Assembly: GCA_036877525.1 (NCBI GenBank)
Contig: JAZGTH010000013.1
Span: forward strand, 9,180,001 to 9,244,000
DNA from: Chromobotia macracanthus
Lineage: Eukaryota; Chordata; Actinopteri; Cypriniformes; Botiidae
DNA: 64,000 bases
Direction of reading: 5' to 3'
The notes under the pieces were generated by a model. That model was not told where the DNA came from. It saw nothing but the letters and a program-made list of their open reading frames with translations, and did no database searches. The stretch's first letter is position 1, and each line of letters starts with the position of its first letter. A program made the position numbers and the translations under genes. This document shows positions 1 through 10,981 of this stretch, in pieces.

Positions 1-610
1 TAACATGCACAACTAGTAACTCTGAAACTGAAAGCTGAGCATTTAAGAGGAAGCCATGCAGTGACACTTCTCAAGTGCAACAGCATCACCAGATATGCAG
101 TCACATTTTGAGAAAGCATTGAGAAAGCATTTTATAGTTACTGTTAATCTGCCACGGTTGTTCCAGCAGGATGCATTGCAAACAAGAAAAACGTTTTTAC
201 AACCTGCCAAACTGGCACCAATTTTTTATTATCTTTTCAAAAATATCAGCAATAAATGCACATTAAAGCTGCTTATGATAAAAGAGTTATAATAAGCAAA
301 ATGACAGACTTCATTAACAACAAATATCAAAATGTTAAATAACCATTCCCTGTAAAATCAAAGACTAGAAAATGTAAACAAAATCTTGAGATAGGGAAGC
401 ACAACACATAATAGCAGATTTCTATTTGACCCAAATGAGAACAACCAAACCATGCAACATTTACATTATTGTGATCTTAAGAGAACATCTCCAGCATGCA
501 TCTCCAATACAAAGAGCCCAGGTTGGAAATTTACCTGGGCAGAGTATTACTAAAGAAAGCACCTTTAGCAAATGACCACAAAATCATTCATAACATCAAC
601 AGCACCTCAC
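1..610 (-). other. tsc22d2: intron 1 of tsc22d2 (partial)
   Basis: Sequence downstream of the splice donor that ends the first coding exon of tsc22d2. It is AT-rich with no convincing exon. The later tsc22d2 exons, including the TSC box and leucine zipper, must lie to the left of the window. Confidence 0.7.
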
Positions 611-2229
611 CTGTCGTCATCCCCATCCATGGCAATAGATATCCCAAAAAGACTGTTTACAGCTGGATTGGGCAACTGTAGGCTTTCTGTGATTAAGGGC
701 TTCACCATGTTTTTATTTTGAACAGCAGGAACCTGTGCAGAAGCATCTGACATCCTCCTGCTATCTTCTGCCTGAATAAAGATGCTGCTGGGCTTAACTG
801 GGGCGCTCAAGACCACTGCTGTTCCATTGCGGAGAACCTGGGATGCCTGGTTTTGCACAGAGGTATTAAGGTTGGGTATCACTGAACCTGCAGAAACGGA
901 CCCTGGCACAGCAGTGGGCACACTTGTAGCTTGCACACTGCCAATTGTCACTGGTATTGTGGGCATGTTCTGGGTACTTTGCAGGGCTGTAGACAAACCA
1001 TGCATTACTCTTCCTGGTGCTGTGGGGACAAGACTGCTCAACAGACCCACAACGGGATGCTGAACCAAGTTTGGCACAGATGACACAGACTTGCAACCTA
1101 ATGGAACACCTTCAGGAACACCTGACATTTCTACACCTAGAACCTGCATTCCTTCAGTGGCTGGGGTTTGGATGAGTGATTGCCCCTGATTGACCGTAAT
1201 CGGCATGTGCTGCTGACCATAGTCAGGCTGATTAGCTGATATCAAACCAGGCCGGGTTTGCAGGTGATGTGACACAGGCAGCTGCTGGGGTTGATAAAGC
1301 AGTGGCTGTGCTTGAGGAGGCTGCATACTGGAAGATTTCTGAATGTAAGAGCCTTGATGCACTCCATCGTGAACAGGCGGCTGAAGACTCTGAGGGACAG
1401 TCACATGAGAGCTACCCGGCACCTGCTGTTGAACAGATACAGGCAACGCCTTATTGCTAAAGGATCCTGGAGATCCAGACCCCGACACAATCTGCTGCTG
1501 AGCCACACTGTAGCTGTGTGGCTGCTGCGGCTCAAGAGGATGCGATGAACTGGTAAAAGGTGACCCATCGTAACTTGCATCAGGCTCCTGGCCAGACATT
1601 CCCACCTGAGCCATTACAGAGCCAACTGTGGCCCCGAGTCCACTGTCTCTATCAGCTACTGGCTCTGTCACATTAGTATGTCTTATACTATCCACAGTTC
1701 TGCTCATCACAGAGCTTTCGGGATCTTTTTCATAAAACTCAGTGCAGGTCCACCGGCCCCTCCTGAAGGGCTCTCCGGTACCATGGTCAAGCTTGATGAC
1801 CCTGAAGCGTGAAGTGCAGCTGGCTATAGTTGTCAAGCTTGATGAATTTGCAACTTGCGCTGACTGAGAGGTGCCTACAATGCCAGTCTGTTGAGCACTA
1901 GTTGTGTGAACCCCCTCTGCACCCGGATGACCCGCAGGAAGCGTGTTAGGCACCCCAAGCCCCCCGTTCAGCGGGGTAACACCGGGCAACTGGCCCTCTG
2001 ACTCACCCACATTATTTAATGTCTCCTCAGAAGAGCTCCTGTCACACACCTCGGGCTCATAGTCAGCTTTAGACATGTCAAATATTTCGGAGGATACCTC
2101 CTCCGTCCGGGACTCATCCGGATCGTCCAGACTCTCGGTGTCGTCGGTCGCGCTGTTGGCCGCGACTTGAGCCTGAGTCACACTCGTGATCTGGAAACAA
2201 CTCTTCTTCTTTGCCGGCATCTTAGACAT
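611..2229 (-). CDS. tsc22d2: TSC22 domain family protein 2, first coding exon
   Basis: One long exon giving 539 complete codons and ending ...DGDDD plus a split R codon at a GTGAGG donor (intron begins at 610). The N-terminus MSKMPAKKKSCFQITSVT and the nearby acidic stretch ESLDDPDESRTE are the conserved TSC22-box region of long TSC22D isoforms. The MSKMPAKKKSC start fits TSC22D2 better than TSC22D1. A second conserved block, SRFRVIKLDHGTGEPFRRGR followed by WTCTEFYEKD, lies near residue 145. The rest is low-complexity Q/P/S/V-rich and probably disordered. The dimerising leucine zipper is not in this exon. Family knowledge: adaptor-like proteins in osmotic and cell-volume (WNK) signalling and transcription. 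The neighbouring pfn2 on the opposite strand matches the human TSC22D2-PFN2 arrangement on 3q25. Confidence 0.93.
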
Positions 2230-2850
2230 GCTGGAACCGTTTTTATGACAACAAGACTCCTTAATGACGCTGACCCATCCGTTTAGATCACTGAACAGTA
2301 TATTACAGTTTTGCCCGATGATCGTGCGTCATCCGTCTTCTTCTCTCCTGTTGCATTGTCGACGCGTCAACTGCGAACAGACGCAAACCTCCACAAGTCG
2401 TGTATTTAAGACGGCGTGTCGATTATTAAAATATCCCCATGTGCTGGTCAACAGAGCTCAGCTGTACACAAACAGGCGCTCCGGTGTGTTTAAGGCCGCT
2501 GTCGTACGATTCAGCTGCGTTCACTCCCCCTGCTGGCTCGCACTTCTCTACGTACACGTATGAAACACATCCTTTAAAGCGCTTTTCAGCACTTTCTATT
2601 ATGTCACAACATGCGATGATTAAAGAGCTGGGAATACCTTGATACACTGAAAACTATGAAAATGGTTAGGGGTTAAAGTTTACGACTAACTGGCAGACGG
2701 AAAAAAAAAATCCACAAATTTCACCTCCTGACAAGATGGCTATAACAATTCGCGATGCATGATGGGAAACATGCGCAACAGGCTTAGTGCGTAAATGGAT
2801 CGTGAATACGAGTTGCTAGTGCTAGTGCCGTAGCGTAAGTGGATTCCCTC
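2230..2850 (-). promoter_or_regulatory. 5' UTR and probable promoter of tsc22d2
   Basis: GC-richer than the surroundings, with several CpGs just upstream of the tsc22d2 start codon. At 2734-2790 there is CAAGATGGC, a YY1-like core, followed by TGCATGATGGGAAACATGCGC, a pattern common in vertebrate housekeeping promoters. No TATA box is evident. The exact transcription start cannot be set from sequence alone. Confidence 0.45.
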
Positions 2851-4025
2851 TCTCTTTATTTATTTACCAGTCGCTTACATTTCCGAAATACTCATATTAA
2901 AACGTAATGGTTAAAGCTCGGGCTTCTAAATTGTGCATAATACGTCCGTTTAGTTCTAACAAATATAGCAAGAAATATGCATGTCACTGCTTCATATTGG
3001 CTGAGTAAAGACATAACATAACCCAATGATCATGAACTTTGTTAAAGGTGTTACTGGTAGCCATCACATTCAATGAATGCCAACTGTATTTTTATTCAAA
3101 AATTACTTTCTGACTTTGAATTAAAAAAGAAGACTAAATAATTAATTTAGTGAGTTTTATGTAGAACTGGTAAAAATTATGAAAATTCCACCGTTATTTT
3201 GGAATTAAGATGCTGCTGTACTGTAAGCTGCCCTCGTCCAGTAAACTTAATAAATTTATATGCTTCTATTGTGTAGCTGTAGAATGGCAATGCGCAGAAT
3301 ATGATTTGTTACCAGAAGGGGGAGCAATTGTACTAGGGACACGGACTTTTTTTAATTTCACGTAACGCTTGTAAACATTTAAGAATTCTCGGTTAACCAC
3401 GTTGATCTTATCTTTTTGTAAGGTTAGAAAGATGCTAATTTATTGTCTTCGAGTTTTCTATATATCAAGTGCAATATAAAATATAAACTGTATATTGACG
3501 ACCCTTAACCCACTTATAGGAAAAGCAGGAAGTGCTTCAGTTCCATAGATACAAGCCACACACCTCTTTTGGATTCCTTAAAAATTATTGCATTGTCAAT
3601 TCTAGTTAAGGTTTTCAGAAAATTATCGTTTATTGTTTATAATTTTGTTGTGTGTTTAACTTTTACTTAACTTACAATTCATTTTAATTTAAATAATCTT
3701 TAACCGCCTGTTTACTCTTATTAGTGCAACAAAGTTATCTTTAATAATTGCTAGATTTAGATGAGTGACGTGGTCAAATGATTAGGATAATGTTCTTTTG
3801 CTTTGACATATTAGCAAGTTGAAATAACAGAAATATAGTCTATGGGTGTGATAAGTCATTGTTTTGTTGTGGCATCCTTTGCCACATGATCAGTCCTGAC
3901 ATCACTGACACAATAAATGCCAGTGATGAATCACAGGGGTAGCAGTTACATCATAGGTTGCCAAAGTAACAAAATAAAAATAATAAAAGCTTGGAGCTTA
4001 AGCATGTATATATAGCTAACAATCA

Positions 4026-4027
<2 letters not shown>

Positions 4028-4104
<77 letters not shown>

Positions 4105-4113
4105 TATATCTAT
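4028..4113. repeat. (TA)n-(GATA)n microsatellite
   Basis: About 45 bases of alternating TA, then about 35 bases of GATA units, then a short TATATATC end. Confidence 0.95.
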
Positions 4114-4159
4114 CTTTATGTATACTTTGTTACTTTATGTAAACAAAGTATACATAAAG
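4114..4159. repeat. perfect 18-bp inverted repeat with 10-nt loop
   Basis: The arm CTTTATGTATACTTTGTT (4114-4131) is the exact reverse complement of 4142-4159. It directly abuts the microsatellite and could be the end of a small inverted-repeat element. Confidence 0.8.
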
Positions 4160-4631
4160 GCTCTATGCATTTTAGGGGTAAATAAATGTTCTCTACCTTG
4201 TTATAACATTGTTATGTCCAGGTCCTTACAAGTAACTAATTTACGATGCTCTAAAAGAATGTAAACAAATTTCACATTGTCTTTGAAAATGTAAACTGTT
4301 AAGCTTTAGTAGTTAAGATGTAGTAAAACTGTGTTGGCGGCAGTAAATCAATGGGGTCTATTTTCTCCCACCGCCGCATAATAAAGTGCAGTGTTGGTGG
4401 TGAGTCGTCTGCGGAGTGATATAGTACGGGACTACACCCAGGCGCTGTCTCAGTTCGTAGGCTTTCTTTCCTACTCGAGCTGAGATTTCATACAAGCCTA
4501 GGAACCGGAAAGCACAGGAGACGCCAAAACCCTCCATCCGCACAACACTCGCTAAATATTTAGCTCTTGAAACATTAAATCCACTTGAGTAGGTGCATTA
4601 CGTTCTATAAAACCTTTCAGACCACAGAAAA

Positions 4632-7336
4632 ATGTCTTGGCAAAGCTACGTGGACAACCTGATGGCCGATGGCAGCTGCCAGGATTCCGCCATTGTTGGT
4701 TACACGGACGCAAAATACGTTTGGGCATCATCAGAGGGTGGTACTTTTGGCTGTATAACGGTAAGATGGTCGATATTTGTTGTAGTTATGTAATTAACGT
4801 TTCGTTGTTAATTTGGCGTGTACTTTTTGTGTTAGGGCGAGCGGGCAGATTCGGGTGTTAGCAAGCTAGTCAGGTTTAGCACGCGTGCACAGGGAGCCGG
4901 TCTCGTGTCTGGCGCCAGCTAACATTTAAGTTAATTACTAACCGTTATATTTCAATAAAACGATATTTTAATTTACGTTATTATTAGTAAGAGTTGGATA
5001 TTTTTTTCTATTTTTTTATTTAAAGGGAGAATAAACGAGGGAACATAGGTGTTTCTTTTGAATGGATTGAGGCCCAGATGAAAGCATAGGGCTGTGGCCA
5101 CGGCCTCTGTACTTCACGACCCGTATCACAATGAACCACCTTATTCCTATTTCATAAACCTAGTTAAAGTAAAGCTTTTACAGTCGAATCCAGATAACAC
5201 GTCCACCCGTTTAGGGTATCTGACTCTTAAATCACACGTTTCCTTTTGAATTATTCAGCAACATCAATTTCTACCATATATAAGCGTTGTTAATTACATT
5301 TTGTAATTTGATATTCTTTAAGCATTAAGATCGTCAGGTACATTGGACGAATCCTTTACTTTTTAGAGAGATCGGACTCGGTCTGATCAAGTCTTGAGAT
5401 AAGCTGCAGGCAGTCTTAGGCCACGAGAGGAGGAAGTTAAGGCTGTGGCGCCTGTGCTTCAAGTTTTTCCCAACAGGAACACAAAGATGGCGTCCTGTCG
5501 CCTGTGAATGCTCAGTCTTTCCCCCCATCTCGCTATTAGGACTCCTTATCAGGTTTTTTTATCTTAAAATTATACTGTTTTTAATGCGGTTTTGTGCTGT
5601 GGTTTGGTTTAAAATGCATTAACTTAGAAAACGAACAAGCAGAACGTCATCAGGTGTGCTGCACTCATGCCAACAATCTGAAAGATAAAATAAGGACTTA
5701 AAAGTGTTCAACAAGGTCCCATTATAGACGGTGCAACAAGAATAATGGTGTGGTCCCTAAAACATTTTAATCAGCTACAGATTATGTTGCTTGACACTGT
5801 TAATGATGCCTAATATGATGTCTGACTATTGGTGTAAAATAAGATTTCCTGCTTAATTTTTCAGCCTGATGAAATTGATGTTGTCGTTGGCAAAGACCGA
5901 GAGGGTTTCTTCACCAGTGGGCTGATTCTAGGAAAAAAGAAGTGCTCTGTGATCAGAGACAGCCTTCAGGTGGAAGGGGATTGGACAATGGACATCAGGA
6001 CAAAGAGCCATAATGGAGAGCCGACGTACAATGTTTCCATAGGCAGAGCTGGCAAAGGTAAACGATGTGTGTTTGCAAATAACTACAGTCAAACCGGTAT
6101 TATCAGTTAGATTTGCAGTTTAGCCTTTAGATGTATTATGTACCCTGCAGACAAGCACAATTGTTTTTGATTATTAGCGTTTTAGTCTGCATGCATACAC
6201 TCCAAGACTATCAGCATAGATAATTCCAGGGCAAGCCTTTGGAAACGTACCTTAGTTCTTTTATACATGAATGTAGGAAAGTGTATTAGAGCATTAATAG
6301 GGCATTCAAATGTTATGTTTTTTTCTTAGCATTTTACGTTAATGGTGTTTTCCAACAAAATAAGAAAAAAAACAGAATGCTAAAATGTGCCCACTCATAC
6401 AGTCTGCCTTTGTGGTCCTCTTTCTGAATTGAAGGATAAACAGAAACGAAAGGTGTAGTTTTAAGCCAGTATAATCTATCCCCATCCTCCTTTACTGATA
6501 AAACCCAAGACCTGGACTTCAGTGCTATGCATGTGAACTTTTCATGATCTAACTGTTTTTTTAAACCGTATGTGAGATTTTCCTTCACCTTATCACTGTC
6601 TAATGAATATAGAACTGCGCTATCAATCATTCATTTATGCAGTAAACACCCTACCACACCCTGTTATCTCTGGTATAGAGCATAAACCATCAGGTTGCAA
6701 GCTGAGTCAAGTAGACACTGATTAGTAGTGATGTTCCAAGTAAAACAATTGTTTCCCCAATAGTTCTTGATGAGGCTTGATAAAGGCTTTTTTTAAACCA
6801 GCGTTTAACAAAGCTTTGTTGCTTATATTGCTCCCCGTATGGTTAGGACACATCTAAATTATATACCAGACAGTTTATATCTAGACCAATGTAATGCCAT
6901 GAAATATAGATTGGTGTAGAATGTTTAGTCTCACAGATTTAGGGTGTGTGGGCAAGGGTGAAGGTCCTTTGGAATGTGGTGGCAGGGTCAAATTTCCTTT
7001 TCCATTTCCTCTCTCCTGTATGCTGAAACGTCACTGCACAGTTTAGGCAATGAGCTTCAGACTTGTCCAATACTCTGATTCACTTTCCTCTACATGGTTG
7101 CTTTTAATGATGAAAGGCATGTGCATGCAAACACTGCTGATTGCAACTGTATTTCTTTTCTCTGTTTCATTATTTTCCCCTTTTTTCCTAACCAGTACTC
7201 TTCTCAACTTTCCCGTTTTTCTATTTCTTCTCTTTCAGTCTTGGTTCTTGTAATGGGCAAAGAAGGGGTCCATGGAGGCGGATTGAATAAGAAGGCATAC
7301 TCAATGGCAAAATACTTGAGGGATTCAGGGTTCTAA
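4632..7336 (+). CDS. pfn2: profilin-2, isoform with first alternative last exon
   Basis: Actin-monomer-binding profilin that regulates actin assembly and binds poly-proline ligands and phosphoinositides in the cytosol. Coding exons are 4632-4760 (43 codons, starting [20 protein letters not shown]), 5865-6057 and 7239-7336, joined at GT/AG sites with compatible phases (0, then 1), giving 139 residues, close to the usual profilin-2 length. Hallmarks are the N-terminal W and Y of the poly-proline site, [24 protein letters not shown] and the end [19 protein letters not shown]. This ending corresponds to the mammalian isoform ending [11 protein letters not shown]. The ATG has an A-rich context and begins the only profilin-like N-terminus. 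A second equally spliceable last exon follows at 7559. Confidence 0.95.
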
Positions 7337-7558
7337 TGTAATTAAGCTTGTTTAGTTTCACTTGAGGGACAGAAAGAAGAAAGAAGTTTGCTGTTAAACT
7401 TTCTTCTTCAAGCAGTTTAAGTCTTGAAAAAAATTAATAGCAATCATGGGAAGAATGGTGATAATATCCTATAATGTCCCCGTGTTATCGGGGGGAAAGA
7501 CTTTTTTCTTTTCAGTTCTGTTCATTTATCGTCTTTTTTCTTTCCTTATGTACTCCAG

Positions 7559-7656
7559 TATTGGTTTTAGTCATGGGAAAGGAAGGTACCCACGGAGGAT
7601 CGCTCAACAAGAAAGCATTTGGCATGGCTGAGTACCTGAGGAAAGTTGGATACTAA
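7559..7656 (+). CDS. pfn2: profilin-2 alternative last exon (second copy)
   Basis: This exon is exactly 98 nt, the same length and entry phase as 7239-7336, with its own acceptor (TACTCCAG). It encodes [20 protein letters not shown] and then [12 protein letters not shown] and a stop. It clearly arose by duplication of the preceding exon. Mammalian PFN2 also has two alternative C-termini, and the second (HGGTLNKKAYELALYLRRSDV-type) is the likely counterpart. Changes cluster in the C-terminal helix that contributes to poly-proline and actin binding, so the two forms may differ in ligand choice. Splicing to the second exon must skip the first, because the first carries a stop codon. Confidence 0.88.
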
Positions 7657-7960
7657 AGCAGACCCCTTCCCATCCATCCACACAGCAGCTCAAAATACAC
7701 TGCAGCACCAACCCACTCCTACCCCCTGCCCTCATCCTTACCCCCCCTTTGTCAGCTTGACAACACTACCAGAAAAAGTTAACATACATTGTTGTCTCCA
7801 AATCTGTTCATTTTATATATGAAGCTTTATCCTTTGAATAATGCTCCTTGTTCTATATTTTTCCAAGTTTTGACATCTTTATTGTGCCACAGTGAATCAA
7901 GCACGTTGATTTTTATTAAGGTTTATTTGAAAAACACTACTGTACATACCATAAACCTAT

Positions 7961-7966
7961 AATAAA
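7961..7966 (+). terminator. pfn2 polyadenylation signal AATAAA
   Basis: Canonical AATAAA about 300 bases after the second stop codon. Another AATAAA at 8760-8765 could define a longer 3' UTR. Confidence 0.55.
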
Positions 7967-7984
7967 GAAGTTTAAAAATTGGGC

Positions 7985-10975
7985 AACCCAGAATTTGTAT
8001 AAATTCCCCACTAAATGAAGTCACTACATTGTCTGGTTTATCTCTAGGCACTGCTAATGAACCATCTAAAGATAGTCTTTTGCCTCAAGTGCTTTGTGCC
8101 CTTGCTGAGCTCTCATGGTCTTTCTTGTATACCGCATGTCCAGGATGGAAAAAGTGCATGCATATCTTTTAGGTCAATATCATTGTTTTCCAGTAACTAA
8201 CACAACTTTGCTTAGCCTTATTTAACCAGCCACCTTTTTATTTTTCGGTTTGATTCCAGATTGTGTTAGTAACCACCTCAGCCCCTGCCCTTGTAAACGC
8301 ACCGCCTTCAGCCCAGCTACTTCTAAACCTATACTTTTTCACTACCTTGTATCAAATGTTTTTGCTGTTGTATTTGGATGTGGTCTTGTAAGTCATTGGT
8401 CTAATGTTAGAATATTTTGAGTGTGATGGCAGACCAGCATTTACAAGGTTTGGGTTAAATTGCTCCTGAAGAGCCTTTGCATCTTGGACTCTGTATGGAC
8501 ATTCCATTGCTGCAATAGCTCAGGCACTTAAGATTGTTGTTTGCCAGCTCCTGAAATATGTTTTTCTTTTTATTTGTTAGTCCTTTCTTTAGTTAAAAAA
8601 AGTGCTGCCATCCCAATGTAACTCTGTGGTTTTGTTCATTTGACTTTGGTTTCTCCAATAGGACCAATTTTGTGTTGTATCCAGTGGGATTAACAGAATT
8701 GCTCCAGACTATAATTGTGAAGGATGACTGCTAGCTTCATCTGTTGCTGACTTTATAACAATAAATTTTCACCACTTCAAGTATACAATGTAACACTAAG
8801 CTTGTGTCTATTAAACACTGATAATGGCTTAACAGTTTGAAATAAAAATCAAATATATGTAAACTACCTAAGAATTTCTTTCATGAATGTCTTTAATAGA
8901 TGAAATGGCAGTCTTATTATTAGCATCACTTCAAAATTCGTAAACACTTTTGACTAAATCTGTTGTTTCAAGAATAAAACCATTTGGAAGTCATTGCCTT
9001 GTAAACTACTTAATGCGATGTATCAAACTGTCGTAGCACGGTACCAATGCTTCATTAAATAGACAAATAAAACATACTGAACTGTGTACACTAACTTTTC
9101 TGGGTATGGTGGTATTAGCTGGAAAGCCCACTAGTCAGTTGTATTGTGGAAACTTGTTAAAAAATAAAGTTGTGTCCTGTGCCATATGTAGATCTGGTCT
9201 ATTGCTACTGTCAGATGGATTTTATATGCTGCCTTGTTGAGGAGTAAATTCTTCAGTGGTATCTTTGGGATATTTGGCATAAATTTAAACTTCAGGGCTT
9301 GTGGAAAATGCACAGACTAAAGAGAAACATCAAATTATGTCTAGTTCTCTCCTTTCTTACACACCAGCTGATATTCAACTCAAATTGCGTGCAAAAAATA
9401 CATGCCATGATTTAACCACCTTGTTTACAGAGAGATCAAATAAACCTACTTTAACCAGAAAACTATTTGTTTGTCTTTAAGTGTATTTATTTGTATAATA
9501 AAATGTAGTCGACCAACCAGACAATGTGGGTGATAGTGCCTACTAGATTTTATTTTATTATTTCTTAATAAGAAATAATTAAGAAATTAAAGAAATTATT
9601 AATTATTATTTCTCAATTTTTTCCAGATAATGCTCAAAGAGCCAGAAGAGGTCGCTACAATCATAAACAGGCGTTTTAAATTGATTGTTTTAGTTAAGAT
9701 GCTTTAGAGAGCGTTTGATGTGACTAAGTCTCTGAACATTAATGAAAAGCAAGTGGATATTCATTTGAAGATACAGAAACTCGCAGATAACGTTAAATAG
9801 AGAAGAGAGTTACAGAGAAGTAAAAAAAAATTCAAATTTAAGTTTTCCAAAAAAAACTATAAAACAGAGTTTAATGAGTGTTTTTTTATTATATTAAACT
9901 AGCCATTAATTTTACATATGTGATTTAAAGATAAGGAAACATCAAATTATGTGTAATTATCTCCTGTCATATTTGACCACTGTGTAACAAAATGTGAAAA
10001 AATAAATTATACACAAATCCCTCCATTTCTTTGATAAGGTTGTCTCAGATTTGCCAGTCGTCGGGAACTAATTGTAAACGTAAAATCATTTGTATTTCAG
10101 CCGCTTGAAATCTGCGGGTTTTTTTGCTGTGGTGCGGTGTGTATGCAAAACCGTTCAGTCAAAACGCGTTCAAAGAGATGCAAAGGCTGACACGTTTCTC
10201 ATTATTTGGTTTAGCTTTATCGAAGCTATTAGTTTTGTTACATTTAAAGAGTAAATTATATTTGATGCAGTGGGCCCGTCAAACAAAAATGCAGGAAGCA
10301 GGGAGTCATGTTAGGTGAGGGTCAGGTGAGGAATGCTGCAGGTAATGTCCATGTGACAATTTGGGGAATGTGTTTTTACTAATTTATTAAGTAATATAAT
10401 AAAAGATTAGTAAAGCAGTTTAGTATTAGGCCTATGCTTTCCAGACAGGATCTGCATGTGCCATTTGCCTCCTGAGGTTCAGTCCCTAAATCTATAAAAG
10501 TTTTTACTGTTGTACTGCAACTGTGAACTTCTGTTTTCCTGACACAAAGGCAGGTTGATGCTACAACCTTTTTGGGGACAGGTGTACAATCTAAATACCC
10601 TGTATACACCAGCTGCAGAAAGTCTACTGGGAATGAAGCCCAAGGTTGATTGTGTTGGAGATTTGATGAAACTGACAGTCCATAGGAAAGATGTTTCTTT
10701 TGGGTCCAACTTTCTCATTGACTGAGGTTTGCATTCTCCATTGATGTAAAAAGAAAAGCTTGTGTGTTTTCCAAATGTTTTTTTTCTTTTCTAGGAAGCA
10801 TTTCACTGCTTCCATTATCACAGTTACCTTTAGAATGTGGCCATATGTTGAGAACATGGAGGGACTTTGTTTTCCTTATACCATATAATAGATGCTACAA
10901 AGAAGGTGTGTGCCTGCATTTAAATTTAAATGGGACATAGCATGTGTCATCTTATCTGACCTCTTCCTTCTGTCT
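7985..10975. other. pfn2 distal 3' UTR and intergenic DNA
   Basis: AT-rich sequence with further AATAAA motifs near 8760 and 8840 and short palindromic A/T runs at about 9550-9620. No coding exon or RNA gene was recognised. Confidence 0.5.
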
Positions 10976-10981
10976 TTAGAG

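Larger units (their letters stand above)
2850..4631. other. tsc22d2-pfn2 divergent intergenic region
   Basis: AT-rich intergenic DNA between two divergently transcribed genes. It holds a (TA)n-(GATA)n tract and a perfect hairpin, listed separately. From about 4350 GC content rises into the likely pfn2 promoter and 5' UTR. No coding exon was seen. Confidence 0.5.

Noticed and set aside
866..1460. Several open frames on both strands inside the tsc22d2 exon
   Set aside because: They overlap the long frame that matches TSC22D2 and are explained by its low-complexity codon use.
4358..4543. 61-codon minus-strand frame upstream of pfn2
   Set aside because: Lies in the likely pfn2 promoter and 5' UTR, with no domain or splice support.
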